Shown: one piece after another, positions 9,991 to 22,861 of the stretch
Numbering within the stretch: position 1 is the stretch's first letter
Layout of the letters: each line of letters begins with the position of its first letter
Source: Chelydra serpentina
Taxonomy: Eukaryota; Chordata; Testudines; Chelydridae
Direction of reading: 5' to 3'
Length of the DNA stretch: 64,000 nucleotides
NCBI GenBank assembly: GCA_037349315.1
Contig: JBAIAC010000001.1
Location: 34,224,001-34,288,000 of the forward strand
The notes under the pieces: generated by a model
Databases searched by the model: none
The model's input: only the letters and a program-made list of their open reading frames with translations
Told to the model about the DNA's origin: nothing
Position numbers and translations under genes: made by a program

Positions 9991-12129
9991 TTGCAAGTTA
10001 ATGATAGTTTGCATTAGACGGCATTTAACTTTACCTTGCTTAGGATATGTAGTTTGCATAGATATAGCATCATTTAAGTTTCATTTCATGATGGTTGAAA
10101 TAAGTTGTGCAGGAACACCATGTCCATAAATGAGCAATTGTGGTGTATTCTCAGAAGTGTTATAGACCATTTAATTTCCTCGCATTCCCTCCTCCTTTCA
10201 GTCAGATAGCATTTTGTCAGGGGAAAGGCATTGCAGCAGATAGGTTCCCTGCGAGGCCCGTCACAGCTCAGGGTTGTACTGCTTAACATGATTAATACAT
10301 TTTACCCCTTTATGCACAACCCAGTGTTTCACACAACAAATATTTTGACACCTCTTACTGTGCCTAGTTAGAAACTGCAAATATAATACAAAAGGACTAA
10401 AGCTTCCAAACCCAGTGCTTTACATTTGTAAATAAAACGGTAACTCCTAGATGGTGGGGCTGCTACTGAGATCTTTGGAGCACAGGGTGCAAAGAAGTGA
10501 GCACCAGCCCCTCTGCTAGCACCAAGCACACCAAAAGCGCAAACATTATAAAAGTTAAGGGGCTAGATTGAGCTCATTCTGGATTTTCATAAGTTCAATG
10601 AAGTATATTTATTAATGTAGTTCTGAAAATGGGGTAAACATAGATTCCAAGGCCAGAAGGGACCATTACGTCATCCTTTAAAGAGCAGCAACTAAGTAAT
10701 TTAGCATTTAAGAATTAAGATCTTCATTTACAAGTAGACTGAGATTGACTGGCAATAAAAGTCTTGCTACTGTGATATTAATGGACATGATTGAATGCTC
10801 TAAGGACTGACTGACTCTATATCACCATGCCCTCAGCTATAGTTTACTATGAAAGTGATCATGCATAGTAAGACGGATTTGGGGAGCACCGAGAAAAGTT
10901 GTTAAGCTCTGAAGGTGACTGGTGAGTTGCAAGCGGCACCATTACTTTAGAACAGGTATAGCATTTTCTAGTATAGGTGCAGGATGGATGAGTGAGTCAG
11001 TGGAGACAGTTAAAAGCTCAGACAGGTGCTTCCAGTAAGTGAGGTCAATAGTAGTAGGTAAGAGGCCACATGAGAAGCCATGGGCCATAAGTAAGCAGAA
11101 AAATGAGGGAAGACACAGGAATCATTGGCAGGCCACTTTCCACCTGGAAATCTGTTGAGACAATGCTGGTGATTGAATGTGTGAATATAATGAATTTATA
11201 TTTTCCTTCCAAACAGGGTAGGTCCTGCTTCAGTCAGGCCTCTACTTTACAAGGACACAAACATTTCTTTGCCTAACCAAGGCACACAAGGAATGCACGT
11301 TTGAAACTGCCAGGAGCCAAGTCAGTAGTGATCCAGAAACAGTATGCATGCTGGTTGGTGGCTGTGAACATAAATTTGGGTAAGCAATTAATTAATGCTT
11401 AACTAATAAGGATTTCATCCAAACATCTCCAAATGCAGGTTTCTCCCTTCATTACCTTTCTGTATATTCAGCATGCACAAACTGTACATGGGTAGAGATG
11501 TATTCCGGGCCAGCTCAGCGGTAAGAATCTCACTGGGCTTGTCCAGACTAGAGTAAAAGATGCATTAGCTAAAAATGTTTTAACTAACATTTTAAAAAAC
11601 TTTAGACTGGGCAACTTGAATTGTAACATGCATTAGCTGGTAGAGGTGAACCCTAGGGGGAGTTTAGGCTTTAACTCAACCAGCTAGTTTAAGTACACAC
11701 TGCCTTGTTTACACTAGACGAACATATTTGCCAGAATGTTTTATCATCACAGCTTTAAAGCCTTGTCTAGGTTAGGATTTAGAGAGCCTGAATGTAAATT
11801 GGTGTAATTTAAATGCTGAAGGGGGCAGACCAAGATGTAAAGTTACAGGAATTTAAAATCATCTCTAAATCCAGCCCACCAAGCACAGGGTTTTCTCCCC
11901 TCAGAAGTTTGCATTTTCTCCTTTGAAAAGTAACAGATCATTCTGTCGGGTGTTTCAGCACTTAATCAAGATTTCTTTCCCTGAAATAAATGTTTCCTTA
12001 TCTTGGTAGTGCTGATCACACAGGCTTGCTTTTTTTTAAACCCCACACACAATATGCTGCATTGGCAATTACTAGTTTCAGGTATGTGGTTGTGTTTTTT
12101 TAAAAAATTATTAAGGAAGTAGGATTACT
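9991..12129. other. Intergenic sequence with small repeat fragments
   Basis: A CR1-like tail fragment occurs near 10635-10680 (AGATTCCAAGGCCAGAAGGG). A diverged MITE with TTGTCCAGACTAG and TGTTTACACTAGA ends spans about 11528-11725, and CCTTGTCTAGG near 11760 starts another partial one. No gene seen. Confidence 0.45.
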
Positions 12130-12419
12130 TAGGGTAGGTCTATACTTACGCGTCCCGTCGGAGGCGCGCGATCGATGTTCTGGGTTCGATTTATCGCGTC
12201 TTGTCAAGACGCGATAAATCGAACCAGGAAGTGCTCCGTCGTCGACGCTGGTAATCCAGCTCGACGAACGGAGTAGGCGGAGTCGACGGGGGAGCGTCTG
12301 GACCCCGGGTAAGTGCTTTTTCATTCGAACTAAGGTACTTCGACTTCAGCTATGTTATTCACGTAGCTGAAGTTGCGTACCTTAGTTCGACAGGGGGGGG
12401 TAGTGTAGACCTAGCCTAA
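12130..12419. mobile_element. hAT-like MITE with strong internal hairpins
   Basis: Ends TAGGGTAGGTCTATAC and GTGTAGACCTAGCCTA are near-perfect inverted repeats. Internally, a perfect 20-bp inverted repeat (12183-12202 and 12206-12225, GGTTCGATTTATCGCGTCTT, 3-base loop) and a second long imperfect palindrome (about 12327-12390, CGAACTAAGGTAC...GTACCTTAGTTCG) fold the element on itself. No coding capacity; the 74-residue minus frame is a shadow of the palindromes. Confidence 0.85.
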
Positions 12420-14517
12420 GAAATTCTGAACAATGCAGAAAGTGTGGACTAAAACACTATCCAGACACAGAACAAATCTTTCTCACTTTCCATTCTCATT
12501 CACAGTAGATCAGTTCTCTTAGCACTCTACCTTCAGCCAAATTTGTTGACTTTTTAGAAAACTACTTTAAGTAAGCAAAGGACTTTGATCAGATCCCCAT
12601 CTTCATTAGCAAAGTGCATCAGGAATTAAGAGATGGAAAAGAACTATTAGATCAGACTTGTCCTCTAGCTAAAGTGGATTATTCCATATAGTTAGGCTGG
12701 GTAGAATTCAGTTTGTTTTTAAAGTAATTTCAGTGTTTATTTTTAAGCATTTTTATTGCTTTAAATTTTCACATTTGTAGAAAATTATGAGGTGGAGGAG
12801 AGAAAAGATCAAACAATCATTACTTAATGACAGTAGATGTTGAGATTCAATAAGTTTAAAGCTTTATAACCATTAAAACAAATTGTCAACATCACGTCAA
12901 TACACAAGGTAAATATCCTTAAATCAAACTCTAATGAAAGTTCTCAAGCAGCATTTTTCTTATTTTGCCCATCTGTAAATTTCAGTTATCATCCATGGAA
13001 CTTTTTTTTGTGGTTGGTTTGTGTGTGTAGGGTGAAATCAACATTTACAGATAAAAATCTAATCCTCCTAAGCCCGTCTTCAGCTTGGTTTCAATAGATT
13101 TAAGCAGCCAGACTTCCACCAGTTCTCTAGAGGACTATATTCAAGAGTCCATGAGCTCATTTAGGAAACTTTTCCTTGGGTAGCTAATTTTCCTTTGTTT
13201 AATTTATTTTAGCTGCACCCCTTGAATGGCATCAGCTTAATTTTACCTTGAACAGACCCAACAGAAAAGAACCTTGTGCTTGTGATTAAACCAATGCCTT
13301 CAAAGCTTATCACCATCTAAAAAAAATGTTTTTATAGAGTGCACATTTCCCCAGTACTTCAGATATGTTTAATCTTTTTTCTATGTTGAATTCGGTATAT
13401 AATTTATCTTCCAAAGTTATGCATAGTTTGTCCATTAGGGAATGTATAATATATTGTAAGTGCAGTAGCAAAACAGGGAACGCGTAGCAAAATTTAATCC
13501 CTATTAAACTGTAAAAACCAACATCTGTTTTAGACCAAATATAAGCATGTTCCCATTTTACTTTGCAAATAAACGGAATTCCAGGTGTTGAATCAGACAC
13601 CAGGACACTATTCAGGTGCTTTAAAAAAAAAAAGAGTAAATTCACAACATAGCTTGGCACTTGGTAATGTGTGAGATAACCTTTGTGATCACTGACTTCA
13701 GAAGATGTAAGTGGCTATGACTAGAATATGCATGTAGGTTTTGTACATTCTCTATTCTGGTTTCATTCTACTCTTCCTCTTGCTGACTCCTATCTACAGC
13801 CTGCAGGACATGGTGGACTGTAGGTGTCTGGCACTTCCAAAGGATTGAGGGGAGTCTATAAAAAAGTCATAGTCCACATCCAGATTAGACAGGACACCTC
13901 CACAATGTGTCTGATGTCCTTGGAGCAGTGCCACCATCTACATGCCTGTGGTGCTTATAGGGCCTCATGAACATTACAGAACACAGCTCCTGGCTCAACC
14001 TGCCTGATCTTAAATTCTGAGGGTTGTCTGTTTTATGGGGAATGCTTCCACATATCCAGCTAACCTGGGGATATGTGGCCAACTAAAAGGTTGACATAGG
14101 AACACGACTAAATATACAGTCAGAAAAATACATCACTGAAACCTACAGCTAGGCCCTTGAGAGTTTGCATAAAAGTAGAGAACTCCTCCTTCTCTTTCTT
14201 CAAATGAAACTAACACACGCAGTGGTCTCCATTAAACAGAAGCAATACTTCTTGGTAAGACAGCCCACATTTCTTCTCAGAAGCTCTTCTGTCACATCTC
14301 CTTTTGATTTGAAGGCTATGCCCTTTTTGTGGTTTTTTATTTCAGAGGGCAGCATCATCATGGACAAAAGTTTGGCTAATAAGACAAACATGCTGACCTC
14401 AGTAAGCAGAATTCAGTCTAGGGAATGGTGACTTGTTTGTGTAAATCTTTCTCTTTAAACTTTAACTTGGGCACATCTACAGCAATGTAGAGTCAGAATT
14501 GAATCCGATATTCACAG
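12420..14517. other. Intergenic sequence, one possible LINE remnant
   Basis: About 13060-13280 resembles a diverged CR1 3' region on the minus strand (GAGCTCATTTAGGAAACTTTTCCTT). The rest shows no exon or clear repeat. The 116-residue minus frame at 13310-13660 has no recognisable domain. Confidence 0.4.
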
Positions 14518-14686
14518 CAGTAGTTTTCAACTGGGAGTCTGCAGACCGTATCTGAGGGGTCCACGAAAGGTTGCCATTACCATACAACAATGATTTTCAA
14601 CCTGTGGTCTGCAGATTCCTAGGAGTTCACACCTCCATTCAAAAATTGTTATGGGTCCACAAATGAAAAAAGGTTGAAAACCACTG
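14518..14686. mobile_element. hAT-like MITE (CAGTGGTT ends)
   Basis: Starts CAGTAGTTTTCAAC and ends GTTGAAAACCACTG. The interior repeats the motif GGTCTGCAGA/AGTCTGCAGACC. Flanks ATTCACAG and CTCTACAG match at 5 of 8 positions. Non-coding. Confidence 0.7.
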
Positions 14687-15354
14687 CTCTACAGATTTGT
14701 TCTATCCCAGCCCTCCTTCACTCTAACTTCCTCCTGGCACTGAGCTGGCTCTCTGGTTTGAGCCTCTCTACATTTTTTACTCTACTGAGTGGCAATTTCA
14801 GTTAATATACCCAGTGCCAAAGGAGCATTGATTGATGGCTATATGTATTTAATAATGTACCAAGGACTATGCTGTCTGGGTACTGTTAATGATTTTGCTG
14901 ATGGAGCATCTGGAATCCATTATAAAATTTGCATTTTAGAACAGATTCCAGTTTTCTTCCTTTTGGGAAACCAATATTAAAAATAAACATTGCACAGGAG
15001 AGAACTGGGTTTGTGCATGTACCTTTCACCCTTGGAGACCTAGGCACAAATCATTCACAAGACAGATATATGATTGTGGCACAAACTAAACTATGTAGAA
15101 TGAGAACAAAGTCAGCTCACTTCAGCACAACATCAAAATAGGGTTCAGAGGATTGGAGTTTAGAGTTGGTCAAAAAACAGACAAACTTTTCACAAGAAAA
15201 AATTCACCTAATTTTATCAGAAAAATTAAAATTGAATCTTTTTGACTGGCACTGAGGATACTGCACCAGGGGAATGTTATGCTATTATACTTCAGTCTGA
15301 CGGTATATGTACACTTGCATAACGCTAGCACTTTCACCAGCACTAAATTCACTT
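14687..15354. other. Sequence between MITE and presumed ZFAND3 3' end
   Basis: No repeat or exon recognised; frames are short with no similarity. Confidence 0.35.
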
Positions 15355-15371
15355 TCTGTAGTTAAAAAAGC

Positions 15372-15377
15372 TTTATT
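15372..15377 (-). terminator. Candidate distal polyadenylation signal of ZFAND3
   Basis: AATAAA on the minus strand inside TTGCAACAATAAAGC, with TGTA upstream and GGTG/GTGCTAG sequence downstream. Position relative to ZFAND3 is inferred. Confidence 0.4.
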
Positions 15378-18268
15378 GTTGCAAGACAGACAATACCAGA
15401 TACAGAGCAAGAAAGGATTTTGAAGGTAGGTCTCTTCTCATTCTAGCTGAGCGATCTCCCGCTTTTTTTCTGAAATCTTGGCTCACTCCTTGGAACTACA
15501 CCAGTAGCAGCTGGGATATCTCTAATTGTGACTAACCTTGCTATACTACTGGTGTGCAAGAACCACAATACACAATTTTATCTTTGAAAGTACAGTGTTC
15601 ATTTCAGGAAAAAAAATAGGGGTACATGTCCCATGATTCAGTCAATTTCAATTCCAAACTGAATTTAAATAGTACCAGTTTGACACTGTCTCCTTGTTCA
15701 ACACATTTCATTGTTATTGAACTAGTTCCATGTTTTAGGCATTGTAAGATCCAATCTATATAGTTTAGTGCCTAATTACCAATTATGAACATGTCATAAC
15801 AATGGAACTTTACATTCAGCATACAGCTACTGCAGGTGACGAATCAGTCAAAACACATTTACTGTAGAGGACATTCTTTACTTCTCATACCACTGCAACA
15901 GTGCAGTACCATATGCATGGGACTTAAGAGCAAAGAAACTTGTTTGATTGATAAAAGTGACAAATCTACTGTAACCTCAATATTGGGAAATAAAGTTTTG
16001 TGAGGTTAAATTAGAGTTGCTTACAAAAGAAATTGCCAAACTTGAACTCTGCAGAAGTGCTAGCTCCAATGACTGGCAGAAAATACTGCCCACTTCTCAC
16101 CAACTTTAAACACAATTTGAAATCACTGGCCCAGTGCTGAGGTTTTTTCCCCCCATTCACATTTCAAAAACAGCAGAAACAGTGCAGATCAACATGACCT
16201 GCTGGAATAGTCAGAGGAATTCAAACTTTAGTCTGATTGGTTTAATTTTTTTTTTTTAAGCAGGAGGAAAAAGAATAAAGTTACAAGATTCTTTTAATAT
16301 TTTCACAATGTTAAACTAAAACTGAGCTCTAGGCTACATGTGTAAGTAAATCTAGAACACAAAAGGGTTAAATAAGATTTTCTTTAAAGATACAAGAACT
16401 TAAGTTTTCTTTACGTTTAACAAACTTCACAGAACAGATACTGCAAAGGAACAACCCTTCCCCCCCCACACTTTTTTTTTTAAAGTGAATATTGCCCGTA
16501 ATCCACATGAACTTTGAGTAGTGTTCTCTCTTAAGAGCCACCTTGAAACTAACTGTGCATTTATAACAGAGTTAAAGGAGTAGGAGGGCTAAATAGCATC
16601 ATCAGTATTAATACAGATAAGTCTTGTGTATTAATCAGAATGTCCACCAAAGACTATGCTGGGATTTTAGAGGAAAAGAAAGTGCGTATCTCAGCAACAA
16701 CTGAAATCCATGATTTTTAAACTCTTCATGGCAAATGTTAAGAATAGCCTCAGATTGCCCTGCCCTGTCACCAGGATGGAGTGGGACCATCTCCTGAAAA
16801 TACAGCTGGAAATTTTGTTGCTGATTCCATAACCTTGAATAATAAAAAAATAGTTTGGTTTACAGAGCTTGCATTTTATAAATGATGGTACATTTCTGAT
16901 TTACTTCATGGTTAAATCACACTAATACAGTCTGATGCTGAGTGTATTTTTTAAAAAAAGGTCTCTTTAAATGGTTTGATCTGGGTACCAAACTAAAAAT
17001 TAATTTGGCCCGTATGAAATTATTTACCTTTAACACATGCAGAAGAGAGGACGACTTATTTAATCTCTCTTTCCCACCCCCCCACCTTTTTTTGGAGTGA
17101 CAATATGCTACTTCACCCCTTGGAAGTTTTACACAAGCCCAATTTTTCAAAACTATACAAAATCCTCCCCCCCCTCCCAGTTTTTCTACTAAACTACCTG
17201 ATTGTTAATGCTTTACTAACTTGGGTCAGGGAACCATATCCACATAGGACTGAGACAAATCAGCATGAATCCTCTTGACCTGCATAAACTTTGTCTGCAG
17301 CAGGAGACATGCTGATTTTTTTCCTCTCTTTTTTCTTTTCTGCTACAAACTAACAAGATCTGTGCAGTTCAGCTCTATGTGGCTCAGTGTGAAAGAGCGC
17401 ATAAGTCTAAACAGATCCAAAGTTTTCTATTCCATGTAATGCATTTCACATTCACTTGCTTTGCAATATATGCGGGCAGAGATTTTCATGAGAGCATCGA
17501 GCTGCATAGAAACAAGGCTGACATAGCCCATTTGATTATCTTGTTAAAACTCAAGCTGATGAGGGATGCTTTCCTGGTTGTTCCCCAATACTGTTACTGA
17601 ATTCTGTTTGCTACAATATGTCCTTTTCTCCCCCCCCCCCAATATATATGTCTAGCTACAGAAAGTCAGTCTGTAGAATCCAGCCTTGGCTACTGTGCTG
17701 TGAATTAGCCTTATTTGATCAATTATCAGATACCTGCACTTAGCAAAAGGCAAACAAGAGCCAATCAGGTTTCGGCCGGTGGGAATGGCAGCACTGGTCA
17801 GCATACATAACAACTGTGGAATCTGGTCAGACAATGCTTAGAAATTCTATGGATGCCATGTAGAGAATACACACTGTTTACTGCTCTAGGATGGAACCAG
17901 CTTTAAAATGAGATCACCATAATTTAAATGAAGAAAAACAGGATCTCTGCAGCAAGTTAGATATACATTTTTTTCATAAGAATCTCTGTCCTCTCTTTTT
18001 GGCTTCCTGGGAAGAACCAGAAAGATGTTCCCTCCCCAACAGAATCCCTGATGCTGGTGACATTGCCTAACCTCAAAAGCCACGCGTGATGAAGGCACGG
18101 ATGACCAGTCAGGTCTTCCGGGCTTAGCAGCTACCACGGCTGCTCTTAGTGGAGTTTCACCTCTTCAGGATTAACTAGAAGTGAAGAGGTGAAAGGCTGC
18201 ACATTAAACACAGTTTGTCTGAAAGCCGTGTGCATAGCTAACTTTTACACCAGCTTCTAACTCAGCTA

Positions 18269-18274
18269 TTTATT
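18269..18274 (-). terminator. Candidate proximal polyadenylation signal of ZFAND3
   Basis: AATAAA on the minus strand within AAAATAAATAGC, about 360 nt after the stop codon. It could give a short 3'UTR isoform. Confidence 0.35.
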
Positions 18275-18631
18275 TTAACTTTGCAGCTGGAAGGTTTCCA
18301 ACATAAGGCTTTTAGAGTTTGACTCCAGCAATAATAGAAGCCTTTGGATTTTTTGTTTTGTTGTGTTTTAAATCCACTAGCCATGCTCGAAAAAATATTT
18401 CTTCATGTTTTAATTTTATACATTGGCTAGCAGGCACCTTTGTAACCAGCCAGAAATCAATTTCAACCACCATCAACCCCTAAACTACAGTACCAGGACG
18501 GTTGGCTAAAGAAAGGAAACTGATTGGCTGTAGTCTGAAACTTGCCCAGTACAAGGTGTCTGGCTGACTTTGTCCTAAATAAGGCTAACATTAGTGAACT
18601 AAGAACAGCATTTGGTTGCAGAGTCTCGCAC

Positions 18632-18786
18632 TCAGGAACATCCTTCGCCGATGCGCTGGCATGATCTCCCTACTTTCCGGTCCAGTTTCACCATTTTCAT
18701 AATGGCTTCCTCGCGCCCACGTCCCATGTGGTCAAAAGTGCAGTCATGTTGTTCGGGCAGGCGATGTAACATACAGAACACATAAC
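18632..18786 (-). CDS. ZFAND3: ZFAND3 terminal coding exon (AN1 zinc finger C-terminal half)
   Basis: Reads from the minus strand as the last 50 residues of ZFAND3 after a split glycine codon: YVFCMLHRLPEQHDC at the start, then GREEAIMKMVKLDRK, ending RIGEGCS and TGA at 18632-18634. It matches vertebrate ZFAND3 as I know it without a frame break. It carries the second half of the AN1 finger: Cys, then C-x2-H-x5-H-x-C ligands (C in VFC, H in LHR, H and C in QHDC). The acceptor is good: a pyrimidine tract TTCCTTCTCCTTGGCAG, then the exon at 18786 in phase 1, matching the donor phase of 47213-47383. ZFAND3 is an A20/AN1-type zinc finger protein reported as a transcription regulator and, in rodents, testis-expressed; exact function is not shown by this sequence. 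The exon is missed by simple ORF scans because it lacks an upstream ATG. Confidence 0.97.
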
Positions 18787-19089
18787 CTGCCAAGGAGAAG
18801 GAAAGAATGTGTTGTGTTAAGGACTCCCTTGAAATGGCCGAATCCTATGTCACCCAGGAGGGCAGGAGAACAGCATTATGCTGGGGATTAGTAGGGTTTC
18901 AAGATCAATGAAAACTTCACATTTTCATTTGTTTTCATGATATTGTCACAATAAATATTGGTATGAACTTTAAATTCTGTGCTGTTTTGCATCATACACA
19001 TTCAATGGGAGACAACATAGTTTACACCTATATTTACAGCATTTTCTATGGCATATCTGAGTTGAAAGTCATATATTAGTAATTTATTA

Positions 19090-19420
19090 TTGCAACCCAC
19101 CCCTCTGTGAGGAAGGAAGATTCCTATTTTACAGATGAGAGAGTAAAATCAACATTGTTTAAATTAGTATCTGATTTTGGATGCCCATCAGGAAATATCT
19201 AGGGTCTGATTTTCAGAAGCCTTGAACACCCTCAGCTTCCTTTGGCTTCTGTTGGAGTTGTGGGTGCTGAGCATGCTGTCCATGGTGTCACAGTTTGGGG
19301 ACCCAAATACCAAGGCACTCAAAATCAGAAGTTATTTTTGAAAATGTTGACTCTTAGCACCACCAACCCTGTGACTGAGCTGGGAAAAGAACCCAGATTT
19401 CCCCAGATCAGGTGTACTGA
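19090..19420 (+). repeat. MIR/CORE-SINE remnant split by another ancient repeat
   Basis: The left piece has TCCTATTTTACAGATGAGA and the right piece has ACTGAGCTGGGAAAAGAACCCAG, both MIR-like. Between them, 19200-19330 is a palindromic repeat (CTGATTTTCAGAAGCC...GTTGTGGGTGCTGAGCA). The 128-residue plus frame over this stretch is repeat-derived. Confidence 0.5.
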
Positions 19421-19744
19421 ATGCCATTCTCTTTTTGAGGGTGTTCTCACTCTCTTTGTCAGAACCCAGAGGATTCCCTGTCCTCACAATGCTATGTCAT
19501 GCCATTATCATTTTGGCTGTCCGTCAGTCTTCTTTCGCCCTTCCTTCCTCTCCGAGATACTTAATACCATTCAGTCATCCAGAGCCCTGCCGTTCAATAA
19601 TAAAAGGCAGTCTTTTTTTCAAAGGTGAAGAATGAAGCCTCTTCAGCACCCAGCCTTTTTCAATCTAGGGAGAGACTGGGAACTAAACTCTCAACTTCAG
19701 ATACTGTCTCTGACACAGATACTTGGTAACTTTGAACAGATCTC

Positions 19745-19860
19745 CTCTCTGCCTCAGTTTCCCTATCAGTAAAATGAGGATAATAATTACCTCACAGGGA
19801 CATTGTAAGTAGTGTTTCTAAAGGCCTTTGTAAGTGAAAAGTGCTGTATGACGGTAAATA
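19745..19860 (-). repeat. MIR element, antisense
   Basis: CTCTGCCTCAGTTTCCCTAT, AAAATGAGGATAATAATTACCTC and AAAAGTGCTGTATG follow the reverse complement of MIR in order. Confidence 0.75.
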
Positions 19861-20080
19861 GTAGTAGGCTGATATAGTATGGCAGAACAGCAGCACACAG
19901 CTACCAGGTTGGCATAATCCACTGCGTATGAAAAGTAGTACGATATAATGTATGCCAACAATATCCCTCCTGCATGATAGCTCAAAGGAGATCATTCTGC
20001 CTCCCACCGAACACTTTGCTACTGCCTCTCCATAAGCAATCAGAACAGACTAAAACCACAATTATTTCAAGCTTCTAAAA

Positions 20081-20421
20081 CAGGGGTTCTCAAACTTCAA
20101 TGCACCGTAACCCCCTTCTGACAACAAAGATTACTACACGACCCCAGAAGCGGGGGGACCAAAGCCTGAGCCCACCTGAGCCGTGCTGCCCCAGGTGGGG
20201 GCAAAGTCCAAGTCCCACCACTCCAGGCAGGGAGGCCAAGGCTGCAGCCCCGCAGGCAGGGGGCCTGTAACCTGAGCCTTGCCACCCAGGGCTGATGCTC
20301 GAGCTTTGGCTTTGGCCCCAAGTGGTGGGGCTTGGGCTTCAACCCCAGGCCCCAGTAAGTCTAAGCCAGCCCTGGCGACCCCATTAAAATGGCGTCACGA
20401 CCCACAGTTTGAGAACCGCTG
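20081..20421 (-). mobile_element. hAT-like non-autonomous element (TTCTCAAACT ends), 341 bp
   Basis: Ends CAGGGGTTCTCAAACT and AGTTTGAGAACCGCTG; flanks TTCTAAAA (20073-20080) and CTCTAAAA (20422-20429), 7 of 8 identical. GC-rich interior. Same family as 28149-28508 but inverted relative to it. The frame at 20097-20342 is an artefact. Confidence 0.85.
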
Positions 20422-21016
20422 CTCTAAAACTATATTACAAGACACCACTGTAGAGATGAAAGAACCAATAGACTACCTTTACATTGGTAAGATCCTTAAG
20501 AAAACGGATACAAAAAAAATCTCATGAGGGATTATTTTTGCAAAACTAACTTGAAGACAAGATGGATTTATTTTAGCTTGCAGTTTCAATGACATCTGCT
20601 ATAGACTTTGCTATATTTTACATCCTTATCTTGTGCAAAGCATGTATTCTCGGTATACCAGCAACAAAAATGGAGTTTCCTTTACTTAACTTCCTTTACT
20701 TATCTTATTTAACAAAACAGACAATGATTCAGCTAAATTACGATATAAAACCTCTCTCCTCTATCCCTGTCCCCATTTATTCTCAATGGCTGATCCACAG
20801 CAGACATACGCAGGAAGTACCAGGCACTTCCAAGGTCAGATGGTAAAGATGGTTTAAGAAAGAATGCCCTTGGGTATCAACGTAACAGGCTACTTGCCTG
20901 ATTCTCTCGTGTACATTATGGGGTAGGGAACCTCTCCAACTAAGACTGGTATTTCCCTTCTCCATTTGTTGAAAATAGGACATCAGACTGCTGAACCAGT
21001 ACCAACTGGATGGCAT

Positions 21017-21870
21017 AGGAATATAGCAACTGCCATATTGGATTAGACCTGAGGTCCATCTAGTCCAATATCCTGTCTCTGAAAGTGGCAAGCACCAGAT
21101 GTTTTACAGGAAAGCGCAAGAAACCATGGATTAAACAGATATGGTATAATCTGCCCATGAAGGTCTCATCCTAATACCTGTTAGAAATTGCCTTAAACCC
21201 TGCAATATGAGGTTTCATATCCTTTCCACTTTTTTTTATATCATTAGCTAACAAATCTGGATATTTTTGCTATCCATATAAATGTCCAATCCTTCTTTGA
21301 ATCTTGCTAAAACTCTTGGCTTCAATGACATTCTGTGGCAGTGAGTTCCAGAGTCTAATTATGCGTTGTGTGAAAATGTATTTCCTTTTATCAGTTTTGA
21401 ATTTGTCAAGTGTCAGCTTCATTGACTGCCTCCTTGTTCTTGTGTTATGAAGCAGGGAGAACAGAAGCTTTCGCTCTATCTTCTCTAGACCATTGTTTTA
21501 TGTAATTATCATGCCTATCTTATTTTGTCTCCTTTTAAGGTAAACAATCCCATTATTTTCATGCTCCACATATCAGTTTTTCTAAGCCCCAATCATTCTC
21601 ACCACTCTTTTCTGAGACCCCTCTAATGCTGCAACATCCTTTCTGAGACGAGGCGAGGAGTAATTTACACAGTATCCTAGATAAAGGTATTCCGTCAATA
21701 TTTTCTCTATTATTCTCCCATTCAATCCTCATGCATCCTAACATTTTTTTTAAAAAACTGCAACTGCACACTGAGCAGAAATTCATCAAACTGTCCACAA
21801 AAGGTATCCAGATGCTTTTCTTGAGTGGATTCTGTTAATTTAGAGTCTCACTATTCTAGTGGGGCAGTGA
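21017..21870 (-). mobile_element. CR1-type LINE 3' fragment
   Basis: The left end AGCAACTGCCATATTGGATTAGACC and CATCTAGTCCAATATCCTG is the reverse complement of a CR1 3' end. It continues through CAGTGAGTTCCAGAGTCTAAT and CCTTGTTCTTGTGTTATG, shared with the copy at 59330-62270. 5'-truncated, frame lost. Confidence 0.8.
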
Positions 21871-22861
21871 ATGATCTAAACTATTTTCAGCTGTCTTATT
21901 GAGCCAGGGCTTTTGCTTTTTATAAATATGTGCAAGTGAGAGCAATGCCTTAAAAACCCATATGGAAAATTTACAGACTGTTCATACAGAACAGTGATAA
22001 TGCCTACAACTGAATTAATAAATAAAAATCCCAGCATTAAAAAAACAGTATCCAATACAGGATTTTTAACATCTTACTTAAGACAAATTTTTATATTATT
22101 AGCTTTTCTTTTACATTATGCATTGGGCTTTTTAAATAAAGGATAAAATTCTCAAAAGTGCGTAAGATTTAGATGAGCCATGCATCATCCTATTGGAGCT
22201 AGGTTGTGTAACAACATAGATCTGAAGAATTTTTCACTAGTTCAGAGTGATATTCTTGCTTCTGTAGTCTCTCCCTGCATCACTAGCCTTGGGAATCAGG
22301 GTGGGCACTATGTAGTCGGTTGTGTGTGGGAGTGCCCATTCCAGTTCCAGGCTCATCAACTTTGACAGCAATTACATTATTAATTTATGTGCACTAGGAG
22401 AGAAGGCCAATATGTTTATCTCTATTCTTATCCTTAAAACCAGTTCAGATTTAGAGATGAAACTGTCTCCTGAGAAACAGGAGCTCCCTCTTGGTTAGAA
22501 AGCAGAGTTAGATTAATGAGCTCTTGTGGTATATTTACTGTTAAGTTCATTACTGAAAGATACTGGATACAGGTTGCCTCTCCTAAAGGATATTAGTGCA
22601 GAAATGCAGAAGTACCTTTGCTAGCCCACTTTAACAAACAAAATAACTTCTTGCTGGGGAAAAATATCTGCCAGCTAAGGCTAGTTTAGCAAAAGCAGAG
22701 TCATACCAAAAATACAGCAAAATGAAAGATTTCAGCTCCGGGTGGCAGATCTCAATGTGCTACACTTCATGTCAGGAATAGGCTATGAACTGTGCTCTCT
22801 ACACTACATTCATCTAATGCAGCATTGTGGAAAAATATACCGAGGCATTAATATCTTATGG
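21871..22861. other. Intronic sequence, nothing recognised
   Basis: AT-rich intron of ZFAND3 with no exon or clear repeat seen. Confidence 0.4.

Larger units (their letters stand above)
15355..18631 (-). other. ZFAND3: Probable ZFAND3 3' untranslated region
   Basis: Starts directly after the ZFAND3 stop codon, reading leftwards. The stretch is AT-rich and unusually free of the repeats crowding both sides, as expected of a transcribed 3'UTR. Two AATAAA signals exist on the minus strand. One at 18269-18274 gives a 3'UTR of roughly 0.38 kb; one at 15372-15377 gives roughly 3.3 kb and has a TGTA element about 30 nt upstream and GT-containing sequence downstream. I favour the long form, possibly with both used. 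The exact end is inferred. Confidence 0.45.
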
